The translations under genes and the position numbers were made by a program. A stretch of 10,387 nt of DNA from Candidatus Cloacimonadota bacterium (GTDB lineage Bacteria; Cloacimonadota; Cloacimonadia; Cloacimonadales; Cloacimonadaceae): contig JAQVMI010000041.1 in NCBI GenBank assembly GCA_028703735.1, positions 1-10,387 on the forward strand, given 5' to 3'. How positions within the stretch are numbered: position 1 is the first letter of the stretch; each line of letters begins with the position of its first letter. Below the pieces are notes generated by a model that was not told where the DNA came from, made no database searches, and saw only the letters and a list, made by a program, of their open reading frames with translations. Shown in pieces: positions 7,245-10,387 of this stretch.

Positions 7245-8258
7245 TTAGTCTTTCAAGCCAGCTTTGGCATAGCTGGCAATTATTTGCTTTTGGGCAAGGA
7301 AGAATAGTATTAATATTGGCACAATACTAAAGGTAGAGGCAGCCATCAATAGTGATGTTTGGGTGGAAGCTTCCTGGTTAAAGTAGCTTAAGCCCACTTG
7401 CAACACACGTAACTCAGGACGATTCGTCATTACTAAAGGCCACATAAAGCTATTCCAACTACCAATAAGTGAGAATATGGAAGCCGTGGCAATAATGGGT
7501 TTGGAAAGCGGAATCATGATTCTCCATAGCATACCAAAGGTGCTGCAACCATCGATTGCCGCAGCATCAAACAGCTCTTGAGGGAGAGATTTGAAATGTT
7601 GGCGGAATAGGAAGATGGTGAATATGTTTACGCACCAGGGGATAATTAATGCCTGATAGGTATCCAGCCAATTAATTTTATCCAGCAGAACATAAGAGGA
7701 TATAAGATAAATTGGTTCTGGCACCATCATCATACTTAAAAACAAATAGAAGAAGAAGTCCCTTCCGGTGAATTCCATGCGGGCAAAAGCATAAGCTGCT
7801 AACATGGATGTAATTAAAACACCAATAAGGGAAAGAAAACTTACATAAAGCGTATTACCAAAGTAAGTGGCAAAAGGTACCTTCTTAAACGCTTTTGTGT
7901 AGTTATCCCAATGAAAACTTGGTATTTTGGTTATCTTCTTCACTTCCGAGCTGGGAACCGATAGATACTCCTGCACAATCTTTCCCTCTTTATCCAAGGT
8001 ATGGATTATGCTGTTGGTAGCATTTTGTGTAACCAGGATTACTTTTTGTTTTGCCACCTTAGAAGTGGGTTCACCATTAGTTGAGCTATGGTTCCATTCG
8101 TAATAAGTTTCCTTGGGTATAAAAGTAGATTCGTGTTTGTTGAATTCAGCTTGGGTCATCAAAGAGGTAGAAATCATCCAGATAAAGGGTACAATCATCC
8201 CCAATCCAAAGATTGTTAAAACAGTATAGATGATGGACATTCGCATTTTTTCGTTCAC
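7245..8258 (-). CDS. Carbohydrate-type ABC transporter permease, MalG/AraQ-like, with an extra extracytoplasmic insertion
   Basis: 337 residues against roughly 270-300 for most of this family. Helix 1 is at about 9-31, the later helices at about 132-157, 166-190, 203-220, 252-275 and 305-323. The EAA loop that contacts the ATPase reads ELFDAAAIDGCSTFGMLWRI (228-247), followed by MIPLSKP. The end, ASYAKAGLKD, is typical of MalG-like proteins (usually GxxKG or close). The extra length lies between FIPKE (about 46-50) and IPSFHWDNYTKAF (112-124): about 60 polar residues in the first extracytoplasmic loop, including KVILVTQNATN and LDKEGKIVQEYL. It starts with GTG, preceded by GGAGG, 11 bases after the MalF-like gene. 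The transported substrate cannot be identified; sugars or glycosides are usual. No ATPase or binding protein is present in the window. Confidence 0.9.
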   Translation of the reverse strand: MNEKMRMSIIYTVLTIFGLGMIVPFIWMISTSLMTQAEFNKHESTFIPKETYYEWNHSSTNGEPTSKVAKQKVILVTQNATNSIIHTLDKEGKIVQEYLSVPSSEVKKITKIPSFHWDNYTKAFKKVPFATYFGNTLYVSFLSLIGVLITSMLAAYAFARMEFTGRDFFFYLFLSMMMVPEPIYLISSYVLLDKINWLDTYQALIIPWCVNIFTIFLFRQHFKSLPQELFDAAAIDGCSTFGMLWRIMIPLSKPIIATASIFSLIGSWNSFMWPLVMTNRPELRVLQVGLSYFNQEASTQTSLLMAASTFSIVPILILFFLAQKQIIASYAKAGLKD

Positions 8259-8263
8259 TGCAT

Positions 8264-8268
8264 CCTCC
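8264..8268 (-). promoter_or_regulatory. Ribosome-binding site deciding the GTG start of the MalG-like permease
   Basis: GGAGG (within GGGGAGG) on the - strand, 5 bases before the GTG at 8258. A later in-frame ATG (residue 5) is possible, but its spacing to this site is too long, so GTG is preferred. Confidence 0.65.
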
Positions 8269-8269
8269 C

Positions 8270-9202
8270 CTAATAATTCACGTGTTTTTCCAGACGTTTC
8301 TGGAGAACTGTGAGCCCAAGAATTAAGATGAATAGTGCCAAGGCAACTGCACTGGCATAGCCCATATCAAGAGTGTCGAACCCTTTTTCGTATATGTAGT
8401 AAACAATCAGTTTTGTAGTATTCAAGGGTCCGCCCTTATCTGTCATCAGATAAATTTGAGCGAAAGCCTGAAAACTTACAATCGTTGTCATTATCAGCAC
8501 ATAGAAGGTAGTAGGGGAGACCAGGGGTAAGGTAATCCGCCAGAATTGCTTCATTTTGCTTGCGCCATCAATCTCGGCAGCTTCATAATATACCTTGGAA
8601 ATGTTTTGTAAACCTGCCAGATAGATTATAGTATTGTATCCCAAACCTTTCCATACAGTCATGATAATTATGGCAAACAGGGCTTGAGATGGTCCACCTA
8701 ACCATTTTGGTAAGGTAATACCCATTCCCGAAAAGAAAATCTCGAAAATCCCTCTTGCTTCAGAAAGCCATTTTTGTGGCTCGATACCAACCCAGCCTAT
8801 CATTGTATTCATTAAACCCGTTTGTTCGTTGAACATAATTTTCCACACAATTGAAACAGCGACAAGCGAGGTTACAAAAGGCATAAAATAAACCGTTCTA
8901 AACAAACCCTTCAAGGCTTTTATCTGGTTTAGCATAACGGCAAACAGCAGAGAGAATACTATACTGGCTGGAACAACAATTATTACCAACCAAAAGGTAT
9001 TCGTCATGGATTGCCAGAATACTTCATCCTTCAGCATATTTGCGTAATTTATCAATCCGATGAATTTGCCGGTTCCCTTTATAGACCAATCAAAAAAACT
9101 GATTACAAAGGACATCACGATAGGAATTAACCGGAAGGCAAATAGAAGCGCAAATGCCGGTAGAATATACAGGTAAGGAGACGCTTTCCATTTTGTTTTC
9201 AT
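8270..9202 (-). CDS. Carbohydrate-type ABC transporter permease, MalF/UgpA-like
   Basis: 310 residues, normal for the family. The N terminus, SPYLYILPAFALLFAFRLIP, is the classic opening helix of this group; other helices lie at about 70-92, 104-122, 173-190, 231-250 and 283-300. The EAA loop is YYEAAEIDGASKMKQFWRIT (205-224) followed by LPLVSP. The segment LMTDKGGPLNTT (252-263), just after a helix, is also typical. It should pair with the following MalG-like protein as the heterodimeric membrane channel of an ABC importer. The ATG is 15 bases after the regulator's stop, which is a tandem TAATAA, and is preceded by a modest AGGT. A solute-binding protein gene usually sits beside such permeases but is not found between the visible genes. 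Confidence 0.92.
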   Translation of the reverse strand: MKTKWKASPYLYILPAFALLFAFRLIPIVMSFVISFFDWSIKGTGKFIGLINYANMLKDEVFWQSMTNTFWLVIIVVPASIVFSLLFAVMLNQIKALKGLFRTVYFMPFVTSLVAVSIVWKIMFNEQTGLMNTMIGWVGIEPQKWLSEARGIFEIFFSGMGITLPKWLGGPSQALFAIIIMTVWKGLGYNTIIYLAGLQNISKVYYEAAEIDGASKMKQFWRITLPLVSPTTFYVLIMTTIVSFQAFAQIYLMTDKGGPLNTTKLIVYYIYEKGFDTLDMGYASAVALALFILILGLTVLQKRLEKHVNY

Positions 9203-9217
9203 AGCTTACCTACTTTA

Positions 9218-10387
9218 TTAGCTTTCTTTATCATCATTCTTCTTGCGAAATTGTTGGAAATCTATTCCAAGCTTTTCGCATTTTCTGTAAATATTATCGC
9301 GGGTCATACCAGATACTTTTGCAGCCATACTAAAATTGCCTCCACATTGGGATAAAAGCTGAGTTAAGTATCTACCGGTGAATTCTGCTTTCGCTACGAA
9401 CCAATCACCGCTACTTTCATTCCAGGTGGGGATCATCCTTTTGTCCATGCTTCCCATTATGTTTTCGGGCAAATCTTCGGGCTGAATAACCTTATGTTCT
9501 GCAAGGATTACAGCGTGTTCGATAGCGTTGCGGAGTTCGCGGATGTTTCCTTTCCATTCATAATTTAGCAGAATAGAAATAACTCCGGGTGATAGCTTCA
9601 GTTCGCTTTTATTGTATTTCTGGCAGAATTCACTGGTGAATGAAAGGCTTAGAATCTTTATATCGTCAATTCGTTCACGTAAGGGGGGGATATGTAACTT
9701 TATCACATTAAGACGGTAGTACAAATCTTCTCTGAATGTACCATTGTCCACACACTCTTTGATGTCCTTATTGGTAGCAGCAATAATGCGAGTATCTGTA
9801 TGCATATCGTGATCACTACCAACCATGCGGAAATATCCTGTTTCCAACACCTTTAGTAATTTCACCTGAAAAGATAGGGAGGTTTCGGTTATTTCGTCCA
9901 AGAACAGAGTGCCACCATTGGCTTCCTGAAAGTATCCAATTTTATCCCGAAAGGCATCTGTGAATGCCCCTCTCTTATGCCCGAACAACAGGCTTTCCAA
10001 TAGTGTTTCTGTAAGGCTACCACAATTAACAGACACAAACTTTTGGTTCTTGCGTAAGCTGTTACGATGGATAAGGTCTGCAAAAACGCTTTTTCCAACT
10101 CCCGTTTCTCCGGTTATTAAAGCCAAGGTATCCAGTTTGGCAATTTTCTGAACCTTGTGTAGCAATGTTTGGACTGCCATAGAATTGCCAATAATCAGGT
10201 TTGTATCAATATCCTTTTGCAGCATGGCATTTAGGCGCAAGTTTTCTGCAATCAGCCATTGAGTTTGCAGTATCTTTTCCACCTGGATGTTAATTATGTC
10301 CAGATTTCGTAAGGGCTTTACCAGATATTCACTTGCTCCAAGCTTCATAGCAGTTACAGCAGTTTCTATGGAAGCCTGACCGCTGAT
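9218..10387 (-). CDS. NtrC-family sigma-54-dependent response regulator, N-terminus cut by window edge
   Basis: The frame is open to the right edge (389 residues visible), so the ATG at 10348 is internal. Numbered from that ATG, residues 1-25 plus 13 upstream codons are the end of a receiver domain (ISGQASIETAV, then MKLGASEYLVKP with its conserved Lys); the phosphorylated Asp is outside. The AAA+ domain (about 50-285) has Walker A GETGVGKS (80-87), an altered sigma-54 contact loop GAFTDA (127-132), Walker B GGTLFLDEI (145-153) and the arginine-finger region FREDLYYRL, plus PPLRER. The C terminus is a Fis-type DNA-binding helix-turn-helix, NFSMAAKVSGMTRDNIYRK. It would be activated by a sensor histidine kinase not seen here. 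Being directly upstream of and close to the permeases, it may be cotranscribed with them and could control them or genes elsewhere. No -24/-12 promoter was found in the short gaps. Confidence 0.93.
   Translation of the reverse strand: MSGQASIETAVTAMKLGASEYLVKPLRNLDIINIQVEKILQTQWLIAENLRLNAMLQKDIDTNLIIGNSMAVQTLLHKVQKIAKLDTLALITGETGVGKSVFADLIHRNSLRKNQKFVSVNCGSLTETLLESLLFGHKRGAFTDAFRDKIGYFQEANGGTLFLDEITETSLSFQVKLLKVLETGYFRMVGSDHDMHTDTRIIAATNKDIKECVDNGTFREDLYYRLNVIKLHIPPLRERIDDIKILSLSFTSEFCQKYNKSELKLSPGVISILLNYEWKGNIRELRNAIEHAVILAEHKVIQPEDLPENIMGSMDKRMIPTWNESSGDWFVAKAEFTGRYLTQLLSQCGGNFSMAAKVSGMTRDNIYRKCEKLGIDFQQFRKKNDDKES
9953..9970 (-). other. Variant GAFTGA loop (GAFTDA) in the sigma-54 activator
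   Basis: The codons GGG GCA TTC ACA GAT GCC read Gly-Ala-Phe-Thr-Asp-Ala. The consensus loop that engages sigma-54 is GAFTGA. The Phe and Thr most important for contact are kept, while the second Gly is replaced by Asp. Function through sigma-54 is still likely, but the loop is not canonical. Confidence 0.8.

Noticed and set aside
9203..9217. Sigma-54 promoter or operator between the regulator and the permeases
   Set aside because: The gap is 15 bases and contains no GG-N10-GC pattern.

Overview
The window suggests a fermentative Gram-negative-type bacterium of moderate-to-low GC. The best guess is a member of Candidatus Cloacimonadota (WWE1) or a related FCB-superphylum lineage. Three things point that way: a secreted-protein tail of the FlgD-like / type A C-terminal sorting type (SxxNxPNPFNPST plus WDGRD and SGVYFYRL), a bacterial DUF2723 (TMEM260-like) membrane protein, and two-subunit 2-oxoacid:ferredoxin oxidoreductase genes of the kind used in amino-acid fermentation. 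The taxonomic call is inference from family content only.

Layout. On the + strand, bases 1-372 hold the 3' end of one secreted or surface protein gene, closed by three in-frame stops and a clear intrinsic terminator at 443-480. The rest (572-10387) is a compact block of eight genes, all on the - strand. Read in transcription order they are: an NtrC-type sigma-54 response regulator (5' end outside the window), two sugar-type ABC permeases (MalF-like, then MalG-like), a 916-residue DUF2723 membrane glycosyltransferase-like protein with a TPR-like tail, the alpha/gamma-fused and beta subunits of a 2-oxoacid:ferredoxin oxidoreductase (KorA, KorB), a NapH-type polytopic iron-sulfur protein, and a membrane-anchored polyferredoxin. 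Gaps are 15, 11, 22, -8, -8, 9 and 1 bases, so there is no room for a conventional promoter between them and one long transcript is plausible, though promoters inside genes cannot be excluded. The promoter is probably right of the window.

How the genes may work together. The last four genes form the most coherent unit. KorAB would oxidise a 2-oxoacid to acyl-CoA and pass electrons through the single [4Fe-4S] cluster of KorB. The two following genes encode membrane iron-sulfur proteins that could carry those electrons to or across the membrane, and no soluble ferredoxin or delta subunit is encoded here. This oxidoreductase-to-membrane coupling is a hypothesis and the most interesting idea in the window. 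The permeases lack a substrate-binding protein and ATPase in the visible sequence; these may lie beyond the right edge or elsewhere. No RNA genes, mobile elements or CRISPR arrays were seen.
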